This document shows positions 37,064 through 47,024 of a stretch of DNA of 64,000 nt, piece by piece (the first letter of the stretch is position 1; each line of letters opens with the position of its first letter). The translations under genes and the position numbers were made by a program. The stretch spans positions 1,860,001 to 1,924,000 of the forward strand of contig NZ_CP048264.1 of assembly GCF_019469185.1 (NCBI RefSeq), read 5' to 3'. The notes beneath the pieces are model-generated. The model did not search any database. It was not told the DNA's origin and saw nothing but the letters and a program-made list of their open reading frames with translations. The DNA comes from Gilliamella sp. ESL0441 (GTDB lineage: Bacteria; Pseudomonadota; Gammaproteobacteria; Enterobacterales; Orbaceae).

Positions 37064-38248
37064 TTATATCTTCATGGCATATTTGATTAACTGTTTTTTT
37101 AATGGTGAACAGTGATCGATAGTATTCATGCCTACCGTTCTTACTGCCTTTTTAAGCAAATTATCCCCATTAAACATATCTTGAATAGTTTGCATTGCCG
37201 CTAACATTACCACCGTATCTTTACGACGCGTAAACTGAAATGATTTTAGATTACTGACTAAACCAATATCCTGATTCGCATCGATTAATTTTTTTATTGT
37301 CGATACTAACAAGGCCGAATCTTGAAAACCTAAGTTGACTCCTTGCCCGGCTAAAGGATGAATTGTGTGCGCTGCATCGCCAACTAAAACTAAACGATGT
37401 TTAATAAACTGCTTGGCAAAGCGTGCTTTCAAGGGAAATATCATTCTCGGATTAACCAACTGACAAAAACCTACTTTATCACCGGTTAATTGAAATAATT
37501 GATATGAAAACTCCGTTTCGGATAATGAAACTAAATTAGCTGCATTGTCAGGTTTAGTTGACCATACTAAACAACTTCTATTAGGATGATAAAGCGGAAG
37601 AAAAGCAACTATACCATTAGGATAAAAAATTTGCTTTGCACAAGCATGATGTGGAAATTCAGTTTCAACAGTTGTAATTAGGGCATGATGAATATAATCG
37701 CGTTCAAAAACAGCAATGTTTTCATGATTACGTATCCAAGAATTTGCACCATCTGCACCAATTATAAGTTTAGCTTGTAAAGTAACCTGATCTGCCAATG
37801 TCAAAAATGCACAATTATCATCAAACTCACTATTAATCACTTCTTGACTAAAAAGCGTAATATTGTTGCTAGCCAAAGCATTGTGATAGAGATAATGAGA
37901 TATAACATGATTTTCAATGATATAACCTAAATTTGGATAACCATAATCTGTAGCATGTGCAGATAAATGAGCCTGCCCATTCTTTTCCCACACATCTATT
38001 TCTGCAAATTCTTGTACTCGACCACTTGAACAAAGCGCATCCCAAATACCAATTTGAGTAAAATAGCGCTGGCTAGCACCATTTAGCGCTGAAGCTCTGA
38101 CCCCAATCTTATCCGTTTGTAAACATTCATGTTGATGAATATTTTTATCAATAATGGCAATTTTCAAATCATAATGACTTAAAGCACAAGCCGTTGCCAA
38201 ACCTACTAAGCCACCACCAACAATGGCTACATCAAATTGAATACTCAT
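37064..38248 (-). CDS. ubiI: FAD-dependent 2-octaprenylphenol hydroxylase UbiI (VisC)
   Basis: A 394-residue product. N-terminal FAD-binding VGGGLVGLATA, GADGANSWIRN and LVGDAAHTIHPLAGQGVNLG are the Ubi hydroxylase motifs. Alignment by eye is closest to E. coli UbiI rather than UbiH or UbiF. It introduces the C5 hydroxyl in ubiquinone synthesis. The tatA-like gene is directly upstream (7 bases). Confidence 0.85.
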   Translation of the reverse strand: MSIQFDVAIVGGGLVGLATACALSHYDLKIAIIDKNIHQHECLQTDKIGVRASALNGASQRYFTQIGIWDALCSSGRVQEFAEIDVWEKNGQAHLSAHATDYGYPNLGYIIENHVISHYLYHNALASNNITLFSQEVINSEFDDNCAFLTLADQVTLQAKLIIGADGANSWIRNHENIAVFERDYIHHALITTVETEFPHHACAKQIFYPNGIVAFLPLYHPNRSCLVWSTKPDNAANLVSLSETEFSYQLFQLTGDKVGFCQLVNPRMIFPLKARFAKQFIKHRLVLVGDAAHTIHPLAGQGVNLGFQDSALLVSTIKKLIDANQDIGLVSNLKSFQFTRRKDTVVMLAAMQTIQDMFNGDNLLKKAVRTVGMNTIDHCSPLKKQLIKYAMKI

Positions 38249-38255
38249 ATTTTAA

Positions 38256-38429
38256 TTATTTATTATCTAATTTAGGATCATTATTGGATTCAATATCTTC
38301 ACTCATTTCCTTTTTAAATCCTTTCAATGCCGAACCTAAATCAGCCCCTAAGTTTCGTAGCTTTTTAGTGCCAAATAACAACACGACGACGGCAAGAAAG
38401 ACTAAAAGATGTGGGATACTAAATGACAT
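38256..38429 (-). CDS. TatA/TatE-type twin-arginine translocase subunit
   Basis: A 57-residue product: [20 protein letters not shown], then [20 protein letters not shown] and an acidic tail. One short membrane helix, the FG hinge and an amphipathic helix are exactly the TatA plan. GAGG lies 8 bases before the ATG. No tatB or tatC is adjacent; it forms a two-gene unit with ubiI. It may be the only TatA or a TatE-like extra copy. Confidence 0.9.
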   Translation of the reverse strand: MSFSIPHLLVFLAVVVLLFGTKKLRNLGADLGSALKGFKKEMSEDIESNNDPKLDNK

Positions 38430-38545
38430 AATAAAATCCTCTTAATTAAATTTTATTAATTCGTCTAACAATAGAATTGTAAACAAATGGTATATATTTT
38501 TATGTATTATACCTTTTTAAAAAGAGATTTCATAAGAAGTTTAAA

Positions 38546-38577
38546 CAAAAAAAAAGACCTGCATATAAATATGCAGG
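38546..38577 (-). terminator. Minus-strand intrinsic terminator with no assigned transcript
   Basis: The minus strand reads CCTGCAT-ATTTAT-ATGCAGG followed by TC and nine T. It terminates leftward transcription coming from 38.58-39.07 kb, where no minus-strand gene is seen. Confidence 0.8.
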
Positions 38578-38578
38578 C

Positions 38579-39074
38579 CAACATGAAATATAAGGAATAT
38601 AAGGAAAGAAAACAATGAAAAATCCTTACACTGCTTATTATCCATTTTTTTTCGTTTTAGTCAACGTTTTTATTTGTTTTTTTATTTATTTTAAAAATAA
38701 ACTAAATTTCAAAATAATTCTTTTAAAATCAATACAAAACATACTTAAAAATAGCAACGCATTAAAATTGGCGTATTTGATATATATCAAATATGAACAA
38801 AAAAGCATTTAAAAAGCAAATGAAAAAAAATTTTTTCGCAGAAAATAAATAATTTTCAGCAGAAAAACAAAAATATTTATTTTTTTAAAAAAACCATATC
38901 AATCATTTTTTTGTACGAAAAGCAATCTAAAAACTTGACTATAAAACGAACATTTCAACTCAGAATTATATAAAAAAACTTTTTATATCAGCTTTTCAGT
39001 TGTTGTGCTATGTAAAACTTATAAAATATACACTATAATTAAAAAACGGAAGTAATAGGAGAAACAAATTAGAA
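38579..39074. other. Very AT-rich stretch upstream of the CI-like repressor
   Basis: 496 bases with long A and T runs. It holds the small doubtful frame at 38615 and, near the right edge, a TATAAT (39035-39040) that could be the repressor gene's -10 box. The unexplained leftward terminator at 38546 hints at a short minus-strand RNA from this stretch. Confidence 0.45.
38615..38812 (+). CDS. Doubtful small membrane peptide
   Basis: A 65-residue frame (MKNPYTAYYPFFFVLVNVF...) with AGGAAAG before the ATG and one strong hydrophobic segment, followed by a Lys/Asn/Ile-rich tail of the kind that random AT-rich DNA yields. No family recognised. The ribosome site is the only positive sign. Confidence 0.25.
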   Translation: MKNPYTAYYPFFFVLVNVFICFFIYFKNKLNFKIILLKSIQNILKNSNALKLAYLIYIKYEQKSI

Positions 39075-39764
39075 ATGAATATGATTAAAAATAAAAATGT
39101 AAAAACATTTAAAGATAGATTACATAGCTCAATGCAAGGTTTATCTGTTTCTGCCTTCGCTAAAAAATGTGACATGTCTGAAACCGTAATTAGAGACTAT
39201 TTATCTGGTAAAACTTATCCATCACTTACACGCTTAGAAGTGATTGCCGAAAAATGTAATGTTTCATTCAATTGGCTAGCTACGGGTTATAAATTAGAAG
39301 TGTTAGATCCAAAAAATGACGATGATGTTTACAATGAAAATATCTATCGCATTCCTGTTTACAAAAAACAATTACCCACTAAAGAAGAAGCACAATTACA
39401 ACGCTATGTCCGTGAAACTCCACCAGTTATGAATTACCCAATTGTCGAAGGTTGGGCATCTCATCGAGGATTGGACATAAAAAAACTAATTATTTATTGG
39501 GCTAAAGGCGATTTGATGTCACCGGAAATCAACAACAACAATGGACTTATTATTAATACAGACGTCGGCGAAATAATTGACGGTGCAATTTATTTAGTTG
39601 AATATGAAGATATCACTTTTTTACGAAAAGTTCGCTTAACGCTCAATGGTTGGATACTGATTTGCAATAATAATCAATACCCTACAATTGAAGTATCTAA
39701 AACAGATTTCAATAAATATCATTTTGTAGGTCGTGTTGTACAAATTATCAAAGATATTTTTTAG
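39075..39764 (+). CDS. CI-like phage-type repressor, XRE HTH plus S24-like domain
   Basis: A 229-residue product. Residues about 12-70 are a helix-turn-helix domain (SVSAFAKKCDMSETVIRDYL). The C-terminal half resembles LexA/CI peptidase domains (GLIINTDVGEIIDGAIYLVE, FLRKVRLTLNGWIL). Where self-cleaving repressors have GDSM, this has GDLMSPEI, so the nucleophile serine seems replaced by Leu, though the general Lys region is kept. If so it would not autocleave in SOS. It is an orphan gene with no prophage around it. The start is uncertain since the GGAG lies about 13 bases upstream. Confidence 0.8.
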   Translation: MNMIKNKNVKTFKDRLHSSMQGLSVSAFAKKCDMSETVIRDYLSGKTYPSLTRLEVIAEKCNVSFNWLATGYKLEVLDPKNDDDVYNENIYRIPVYKKQLPTKEEAQLQRYVRETPPVMNYPIVEGWASHRGLDIKKLIIYWAKGDLMSPEINNNNGLIINTDVGEIIDGAIYLVEYEDITFLRKVRLTLNGWILICNNNQYPTIEVSKTDFNKYHFVGRVVQIIKDIF

Positions 39765-40019
39765 TTAATTAATAGTCAAAAATTTTTATTCAAGATATAA
39801 TTGTAAAACAAGGGAGAGCAATAAAATTTTTCTCCCTTACTACTTCTTTTTAGTACATTTCTTTAGTAAGAATAGGTGAAATATCAAATGTTTTTTATTC
39901 AATTATCAATACCGCTTTAAATACAAAAATATTCTATTCTAAAGTGATCAACTTCAATTCTCATATTTAATATTATTGACTAAATTCAATGCGCAATTTT
40001 AAGAACAATTAGGTCTACT

Positions 40020-41855
40020 ATGTATCGATTTTTTGAAAAATTGGTGTCACCTTATCCTAAAAGTGAACCACAGCCAGCAGCAAAAGGTTTTTTAAATTTT
40101 ATATGGCAGTCCACAAAAGGCACTCGATTATTTATGTTATTACTGGTGATATTTAGTGCACTAAGTGGAGCGTTTGAAGCTTTTTTATTTGCAGCACTTG
40201 GTAAAGTTGTTGATTGGCTAGCTGTTGTTGAACCTAATCAGCTATGGCAGAAAGAAAAAACAACTTTATTATTATTAACTCTTATTATTTTATCGAGTAC
40301 TTTGATTATTGCTTTGCAAACAATTATAAAACATCAATGTTTAGCCGGTAACTTTCCTATGAGAATGCGCTGGAATTTTCACCGTTTAGTCCTTAATCAA
40401 AGCATGCGTTTTTTTCAAGATGAATTTGCAGGAAGAATATCAGCTAAAGTTATGCAAACAGCGCTTGCTGTTAGAGATACCTGTTTTTTAGTTGCCGATA
40501 TTTTAATCTTTGTTCTTATTTCGTTTATTACGATGGCGGCAATAATTGGACAGTTAGATCCATGGTTACTTCTCCCTTTTATTGGCTGGTGCATCATTTA
40601 TGCTTTAGCTATGTATTATTTTATTCCTCGTTTAAGTAAAGTTGCCAGTATGCAAGCTGATGCACGCTCGACGATGACCGGACGAGTGACAGATGCGTAC
40701 ACAAATATTATGACAGTTAAACTGTTTTCGCATGCAGGCAATGAAGCCAAATATGCACAAGAATCAATGGATGAGTTTTTAACGACAGTCAACAAACAAA
40801 TGCGTTTGGTAAGTAGTTTTGAGATTGTAAATCATCTATTATCAATTTTATTAATATTATCAACAACCGGCATTGCATTATGGTTGTGGTCAAATCAATT
40901 AGTGGGAATTGGCGCAATTGCAACCACCACGGCAGTAGCACTTCGATTAAATGGTCTATCCCATTGGATTATGTGGGAAATGGCAGCTTTATTCGAAAAC
41001 ATTGGTGTTGTAAAAGATGGTATCAATACCTTCTCAACCGCAAAAACAAATGTGGATAAACCAAATGCAAAAGATCTTGTGATAACGCAAGGAAAAATTG
41101 AATTCCAAAATATACATTTCACCTATGATGAAAAAATCGGCAATACAATTATTGAGGATTTAAATTTAACAATCAAATCCGGTGAAAAAATAGGACTTGT
41201 TGGGCGTTCTGGTGCGGGTAAATCAACACTGATTAACTTATTGTTACGATTCTACGATTTGCAAAATGGAAAAATAATTATTGATGGGCAAGATATTACA
41301 GAAATTAGTCAAGAGAGTCTGCGAGCTCAAATTGGAATGGTGACACAAGATACCTCATTGTTACACAGGACAGTTCGTGAAAATTTACTCTATGGTAATA
41401 ATCAAGCTACTGAAGAAGAAATGATTAATGCAGCTAAAAAAGCTCATGCAGATAAGTTTATTCAAACTTTAATTGATGCAAGCGGTAGAACTGGTTACGA
41501 TGCCTTTGTTGGTGAACGGGGTATAAAATTATCTGGTGGACAAAGACAACGAATAGCAATAGCTAGGGTTATTTTAAAAAATGCACCGATATTATTATTG
41601 GATGAAGCAACAAGTGCATTAGACTCTGAAATTGAGCAAGCCATTCAAGAAAGTCTTTATACATTGATGGAAGGTAAAACTGTTATTGCTATTGCACATC
41701 GATTATCAACAATTGCAGCGATGGACAGATTAATCGTACTTGATCAAGGAAAAATAATAGAGCAAGGCACACATCAAGAATTATTAGATAAAAATGGGTT
41801 ATATGCTCAACTTTGGAAACATCAAAGTGGTGGTTTTTTACCTGATAATTTATAA
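40020..41855 (+). CDS. ABC exporter, fused membrane and ATPase domains
   Basis: A 611-residue half-transporter. About six membrane spans (residues 35-320) are followed by an ATPase domain with GRSGAGKST, LSGGQRQRI, ILLLDEATSALD and AHRLST. It belongs to the MsbA/multidrug group but differs from MsbA itself by its longer N-terminus. It probably works as a homodimer. Substrate unknown; it stands alone. Confidence 0.9.
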   Translation: MYRFFEKLVSPYPKSEPQPAAKGFLNFIWQSTKGTRLFMLLLVIFSALSGAFEAFLFAALGKVVDWLAVVEPNQLWQKEKTTLLLLTLIILSSTLIIALQTIIKHQCLAGNFPMRMRWNFHRLVLNQSMRFFQDEFAGRISAKVMQTALAVRDTCFLVADILIFVLISFITMAAIIGQLDPWLLLPFIGWCIIYALAMYYFIPRLSKVASMQADARSTMTGRVTDAYTNIMTVKLFSHAGNEAKYAQESMDEFLTTVNKQMRLVSSFEIVNHLLSILLILSTTGIALWLWSNQLVGIGAIATTTAVALRLNGLSHWIMWEMAALFENIGVVKDGINTFSTAKTNVDKPNAKDLVITQGKIEFQNIHFTYDEKIGNTIIEDLNLTIKSGEKIGLVGRSGAGKSTLINLLLRFYDLQNGKIIIDGQDITEISQESLRAQIGMVTQDTSLLHRTVRENLLYGNNQATEEEMINAAKKAHADKFIQTLIDASGRTGYDAFVGERGIKLSGGQRQRIAIARVILKNAPILLLDEATSALDSEIEQAIQESLYTLMEGKTVIAIAHRLSTIAAMDRLIVLDQGKIIEQGTHQELLDKNGLYAQLWKHQSGGFLPDNL

Positions 41856-41913
41856 TATTTATTGAATAAAATTGTGTACATGCTTTTAAACTAAAGCATG
41901 TACAAACAATTCA

Positions 41914-43350
41914 TTACTGGATAAAATTTTTATAAAATTCAGATTCAAATCGCATTATTGCACTATTTTTGGGTTCATCTCTTCTTTCTGGATGATATCC
42001 CGAAAGTAATTGAACAAAAGCAATATAACCACCATCTGATTTTTCAATAAAGCCGGCTAAATTATAACTCCCTTGAATATACCCTGTTTTAGCTCGTATT
42101 GCTTCTTTGAATGGTGGTTGATTAAAACTTTTTCGATTCTGCAATGTACCATCAGTTCCTGAAATTGGTAGTTTTTCAATAATTTCAAGTTCGGTATCAT
42201 GGGCCGATATATATTGTAAAATTTCCATTATTTTATCAGCACTCACTAAATTTAATCGCGATAATCCCGAACCATCAGCAATAACAACATTTTCTAAATT
42301 TATTCCAGCTTTAGTTCGTAAAATTTGTTTAACCGCATCACGACTATTTCGCCATGTACCTTGGATATTAAAATGATGAGCGCCCAGCGTTCTAAAAATT
42401 GTATCCGCATATAAATTATTTGATTTTTTGAGCATAGTAGTTAACAGTTCCGAAAGTGGAGCTGACTTACTCGAAGTTAATAATGTTAATTTAGCCGCTG
42501 TTTTTTGATTGCGCTCTGTAATCGTACCTGTGTAAGAAATATTCTGTTGTTTAAGCTCCCGTTTTAAAATAGCAGAAAAATAATCAACACCATTTAAAAC
42601 CGCAAATTTTAATGAGGCTTTATCAGAACTGGCAGGAATACAACCTGATAAATAGTAGCGATTTTTTTCAGAATAACTTGCGTCAAGTTCACAATATTTG
42701 TCACTTAAATCTTTACTATTTTTGGCAATGGTACGTACATTACCCGTTACTGTGACAGGAATATTAGTTGGTCCAGATACAGATGCTTTATTACCGATTT
42801 TTCCAGGCGTAATAGTCGCATAAAAACAATTATCATCAATAATTGCAGCTGAAGGTGGAGCATTGTAACAAGCTGTTAGATTATTCCAAGACCAACCTTC
42901 TGCCTTATCATGGCCTGTGAAAATAGAAGTATCTAAAATCACTTTGCCCGAAATTTTTTCAATACCTTTTTGATGTAAAGTTGCTAACATACTTTTCAAA
43001 CGTTCACGAGTAAAGCTAGGATCGCCACTCAATTGAACAATCAAATCCCCATTAAGCTGCTTGTTCTTGATTGAACCATTAGTTAGCATTCGAGTTTCAA
43101 ATTGAAAATCGCTGCCTAATTCTAGTTGTGCAGCAAGTGCAGTAATTACTTTTTGCACACTTGCAGGCTGTTTAAACTGATCACTTTTATATTTAGCTAA
43201 TGTCTTGGGTTTTTTGCCTACGGATTGAACTAAAATTGACAAGTCACTGCCCTTTGGTAATGAAGACACGTAAGGTTCAACAGATTGGGCTTGTAATAAA
43301 CTTGAAAAAAAAGCAATAAAAAACAGACTAATAGATCTGAAATTTTTCAT
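41914..43350 (-). CDS. dacB: D-alanyl-D-alanine carboxypeptidase/endopeptidase PBP4
   Basis: A 478-residue product from the ATG at 43350 (E. coli 477), with a signal peptide (MKNFRSISLFFIAFFSSLLQAQ). Active site SVQK, SNN (KSNNLYAD) and KTG (RAKTGYIQG) are in order, with the large insert between them characteristic of class C PBPs. It trims and opens peptidoglycan cross-links. The 26 codons upstream in the same frame are not used. Confidence 0.96.
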   Translation of the reverse strand: MKNFRSISLFFIAFFSSLLQAQSVEPYVSSLPKGSDLSILVQSVGKKPKTLAKYKSDQFKQPASVQKVITALAAQLELGSDFQFETRMLTNGSIKNKQLNGDLIVQLSGDPSFTRERLKSMLATLHQKGIEKISGKVILDTSIFTGHDKAEGWSWNNLTACYNAPPSAAIIDDNCFYATITPGKIGNKASVSGPTNIPVTVTGNVRTIAKNSKDLSDKYCELDASYSEKNRYYLSGCIPASSDKASLKFAVLNGVDYFSAILKRELKQQNISYTGTITERNQKTAAKLTLLTSSKSAPLSELLTTMLKKSNNLYADTIFRTLGAHHFNIQGTWRNSRDAVKQILRTKAGINLENVVIADGSGLSRLNLVSADKIMEILQYISAHDTELEIIEKLPISGTDGTLQNRKSFNQPPFKEAIRAKTGYIQGSYNLAGFIEKSDGGYIAFVQLLSGYHPERRDEPKNSAIMRFESEFYKNFIQ

Positions 43351-43691
43351 CAAAATTGACTCAAAAAGATTTAAATTAAATAGATAAAATAGGGTTATAA
43401 ATATATCGTTTTTTAGTAAAGCTATCAATCTTTAAACTATCACTTTTTGTACTAAAATAGTTTAAAAGCAAACAAACTTTAATATGTAAGAGAATTAATC
43501 AACTCAATAAACAAGTTACAATAAAATAATCACCTTAATGACTTTCCTTTTTCAATACAAACACTATTGATTTGTAGAAAAAGCTCATAATTTTAATCGA
43601 ATATATTTAATATATATAAACGATATCGACCTTAAGATCTAACTGACTACAAAAAGTTAGCAGGGATTGCCCCTGCCTTAATTAGTAGAGT
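43351..43691. other. dacB-cycA spacer
   Basis: 341 AT-rich bases with the cycA terminator at its right end and no gene. Confidence 0.5.
43651..43676 (-). terminator. cycA terminator
   Basis: The minus strand reads GCAGGG-GCAAT-CCCTGC followed by TAACTTTTTG, 16 bases after the cycA stop. Confidence 0.75.
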
Positions 43692-45068
43692 TTATTCAGT
43701 TCTTTTTCGTGAACGAATAAAATAGCTTATGCCTAAAATAATAAACCAAATAGGTGTTGCAATTAATGCATGACGTGTATCATCTTGGAATGTCAGTAGC
43801 ACAAGAACAAATATGAAAAAGGCTAGACTAACATAACACATCAAAATTCCGCCTGGCATTTTAAATTGAGATTGCTGATGTAGATTAGCTTTTTTATGAC
43901 GATAAGCAATATATGAAATCAGAATCATAGACCATATAAACATAAATAAAATAGCCGATATGGTTGTAACTATAGTAAAAGCTTCAATCACATTTGGTAC
44001 AGTATAGATCAGAACGACACCACCAAATAAGCAACTGCATGAAAATAATAGACCATTAGCCGGAACGGAACGTTTCGATAATTTACCAAACGGTTCAGGT
44101 GCATCTTGTTTTTTAGCCAACCCAAATAGCATACGACTGGTTGAATAGACGCCACTGTTAGCTGATGAAGCAGCCGAAGTCAGTACCACAAAGTTGATAA
44201 TACTAGCGGCAGCAGGTAATCCAATCATAGTAAACAATTCTACAAAAGGACTTTTATCAGGAGAAATCAAAGTCCAAGGTGTTACACTCATGATAATAAT
44301 TAATGCAAATACATAGAAAAAGATAATACGGGCAGGAACAGAATTAATTGCATTGGGTAAATTTTTATTAGGATTGACCGTTTCGGCAGCGGTGGTACCC
44401 ACAAGCTCAATACCTACAAAAGCAAAAATTGCAATCTGAAAACCAGCAAAAAACCCCATGGTGCCATTTGGAAAAAAGCCACCATATTCCCATAGGTTAG
44501 AAAATCCAGCGGTACTATTTGTCAAATCTGAATGAAAAGAAGTAAAAATCAATACAAGTCCAATTATAATTAACGCAACAATTGCAGCAATTTTAATCAT
44601 TGACATCCAAAACTCTGTTTCACCAAACATTTTTACTGTCAATAAATTTAATACCGAAAGTAAAACAACAGTTAATAACATCGGTATCCAAGCGGGTAAA
44701 TCAGGAAACCAATGTTGTGCATAACTGGCAATTGCAACAACGTCTGCAATTCCTGTTATCACCCAACAAAACCAATATGTCCAACCTGTAAAAAAACCTG
44801 CCCAAGGCCCTAATAAATCATTGGAAAAATCACTAAAGGACTTGTACTCCAAATTTGACAACAGAATTTCTCCCATTGCTCGCATTACAAAAAATAACAT
44901 AAATCCAATAATCATATATACTAAGATAATTGAAGGACCAGCAAGACTAATGGTTTTACCTGACCCCATAAATAACCCAGTTCCAATTGCACCACTAATT
45001 GCAATCAATTGAATATGACGATTAGAGAGATTTCTTTTTAGATCATTGTTTGAGGATGTAATGCTCAT
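43692..45068 (-). CDS. cycA: D-serine/D-alanine/glycine transporter
   Basis: A 458-residue protein with about 12 spans of the amino acid/polyamine/organocation family. NRHIQLIAISGAIGTGLFMG, SGKTISLAGPSI and FQIAIFAFVGIELVGTTAAE match E. coli CycA closely throughout. It is a proton symporter for glycine and small neutral D-amino acids. The neighbouring dacB releases D-alanine from the wall, which CycA could recover (inference from adjacency). Confidence 0.95.
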   Translation of the reverse strand: MSITSSNNDLKRNLSNRHIQLIAISGAIGTGLFMGSGKTISLAGPSIILVYMIIGFMLFFVMRAMGEILLSNLEYKSFSDFSNDLLGPWAGFFTGWTYWFCWVITGIADVVAIASYAQHWFPDLPAWIPMLLTVVLLSVLNLLTVKMFGETEFWMSMIKIAAIVALIIIGLVLIFTSFHSDLTNSTAGFSNLWEYGGFFPNGTMGFFAGFQIAIFAFVGIELVGTTAAETVNPNKNLPNAINSVPARIIFFYVFALIIIMSVTPWTLISPDKSPFVELFTMIGLPAAASIINFVVLTSAASSANSGVYSTSRMLFGLAKKQDAPEPFGKLSKRSVPANGLLFSCSCLFGGVVLIYTVPNVIEAFTIVTTISAILFMFIWSMILISYIAYRHKKANLHQQSQFKMPGGILMCYVSLAFFIFVLVLLTFQDDTRHALIATPIWFIILGISYFIRSRKRTE

Positions 45069-45259
45069 CGCTATTCTTACCTTTTATGTCGTAGCTTTTA
45101 ATTTTATCAGGAATATAGGACTATAAAGTCTATATCATTAAATCTCAAGTTGAAATATAATTAAAACTTTTTATGGCAAGTTACAAATTATCAGTAGTTT
45201 CTTATAATAGAATTGTGTAGCATAACAATCACTGTTTTAAAATCATTATAATTAATAAG

Positions 45260-46339
45260 ATGAAAGAAATTATCAAACATTATCGGATTTACTTGTTATT
45301 TGTTTTTTTTATTTCAACTTTAATCTCAGGTTGCCAAAATAACTCAACCAAACAAGGTCAACAATATAAGGACGGGAAATTTAAACAACGATTAAATATT
45401 AGTTATCCTGATTTAGATACACCCGTAAATATTACGGATTATATTGTACAAGTAGATAAAATTAGAACTGCATCACCGGTTTTATATAGCCAAAATGAAC
45501 ATATCTATAAAGCTATCGATGATTGGATAAATCGCTTATTAGGATCCAATGAATTTGATAAAGTTGGCTTAAACAGTTACGAAATGGCAGGACAAGATGG
45601 ATATGGTAATGTCCATTTAACTGGATATTATACCCCTGTAATCAAAGCTAGGCACAAGCCTGACGCCAAATTTAAGTACCCTATTTATAAAATGCCGACA
45701 CATGTAAAACGAAAGTTGCCTAACCGGGAACAAATATACAAAGGTGCTTTATCAGGAAAAGGGCTTGAAATCGCTTATAGTAATTCCTTGATGGACAATT
45801 TTATTATGGAAGTACAAGGAAGTGCATATATCGATTTTGAAGATGGAACCCCATTAGTATTCTTCGGTTATGGCGGTAAAAATGGTCATGGTTATTCAAG
45901 TATCGGTCGGATTTTAGTTGAACAAGGTGAAATTGAAAAAGAAAAAATATCAATACAAGCCATTAAAGATTGGGCCAAAAATAAAAATGAAAAACAACTT
46001 AAAGAATTGCTCATACAAAACCGTTCATTTGTGTTTTTTAACCCAAAACATAATGCTGAAGTCAAGGGTGCTGCCGCTGTACCATTGATTGCTAATGCAG
46101 CTATTGCTTCAGATAAATCTCTTGTTCCGCTAGGCTCCGTGGTTTTAGTGGATGTACCGCTTCTGGATAATGATGGTCAATACCGTGGTAGGAGAGAAAC
46201 TCGCCTAATGGTAGCCCTTGATGTGGGGGGAGCAATAAAAGGCCAACATTTCGACCTTTACCTTGGTATTGGTGAAGCATCAGGTCAATTAGCAGGTTTC
46301 TACAACCATTTTGGTCGTGCTTGGGTAATTAAACCCTAG
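45260..46339 (+). CDS. mltA: Membrane-bound lytic murein transglycosylase A
   Basis: A 359-residue lipoprotein with lipobox LISGC (Cys25). The MltA barrel and 3D domain include LTGYYTPVIKARHKP, FVFFNPK and the catalytic Asp region LDVGGAIKGQHFDLYLG. It cleaves glycan strands with formation of 1,6-anhydroMurNAc in the outer membrane. Confidence 0.95.
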   Translation: MKEIIKHYRIYLLFVFFISTLISGCQNNSTKQGQQYKDGKFKQRLNISYPDLDTPVNITDYIVQVDKIRTASPVLYSQNEHIYKAIDDWINRLLGSNEFDKVGLNSYEMAGQDGYGNVHLTGYYTPVIKARHKPDAKFKYPIYKMPTHVKRKLPNREQIYKGALSGKGLEIAYSNSLMDNFIMEVQGSAYIDFEDGTPLVFFGYGGKNGHGYSSIGRILVEQGEIEKEKISIQAIKDWAKNKNEKQLKELLIQNRSFVFFNPKHNAEVKGAAAVPLIANAAIASDKSLVPLGSVVLVDVPLLDNDGQYRGRRETRLMVALDVGGAIKGQHFDLYLGIGEASGQLAGFYNHFGRAWVIKP

Positions 46340-46409
46340 ATCTATAGCATCGACGTGATTAAAAGAAACTGTTAAAATAAGGATAGAGCGGCTCAATTAA
46401 GGATAACTC

Positions 46410-46991
46410 ATGAGATTATGCGATCGAGATATTGAAGCATATTTACAAAATGGTAAATTAAAAATTACACCTCAACCGGCATCGAATTGTATTAATGGTG
46501 CGACTGTTGATGTTAGATTAGGTAATCAATTTCGGACTTTCCGAGAACATACAACCCCTTTTATTGATCTAAGTGGTCCCAAAGAAGAAGTTTCTGCAAC
46601 ATTAGAACGAGTAATGAGTGAAGAAATGGTACTACCTGAAGGTGATGTGTTTTATCTTCATCCCGGAGAACTTGCTTTAGCGGTCACATTAGAATCAGTC
46701 ACCATTCCTGATGATTTAGTGGGTTGGCTAGATGGACGTTCTTCCCTAGCCAGACTTGGGCTGATGGTCCATGTCACAGCACACCGTATCGATCCAGGCT
46801 GGCAAGGTCAAATTGTATTAGAATTTTATAATTCAGGTAAAATCCCGTTAGCGTTAAAACCAGGTATGACTATTGGTGCCTTAAGTTTTGAAACTTTAAC
46901 AGGGCCTGCTGCAAGACCTTATAATCGTCGACAAGATGCAAAATATAAAGACCAACATGGTGCAGTTGCCAGCCGTATCGATAAAGACTAA
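46410..46991 (+). CDS. dcd: dCTP deaminase
   Basis: A 193-residue product, same length as E. coli Dcd. [27 protein letters not shown] and [13 protein letters not shown] are the family motifs. It makes dUTP for thymidylate synthesis. It is followed by asmA, as in E. coli. Confidence 0.98.
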   Translation: MRLCDRDIEAYLQNGKLKITPQPASNCINGATVDVRLGNQFRTFREHTTPFIDLSGPKEEVSATLERVMSEEMVLPEGDVFYLHPGELALAVTLESVTIPDDLVGWLDGRSSLARLGLMVHVTAHRIDPGWQGQIVLEFYNSGKIPLALKPGMTIGALSFETLTGPAARPYNRRQDAKYKDQHGAVASRIDKD

Positions 46992-47024
46992 ATCAGTTTA
47001 CAACTATAATATAGGAACACTAAT

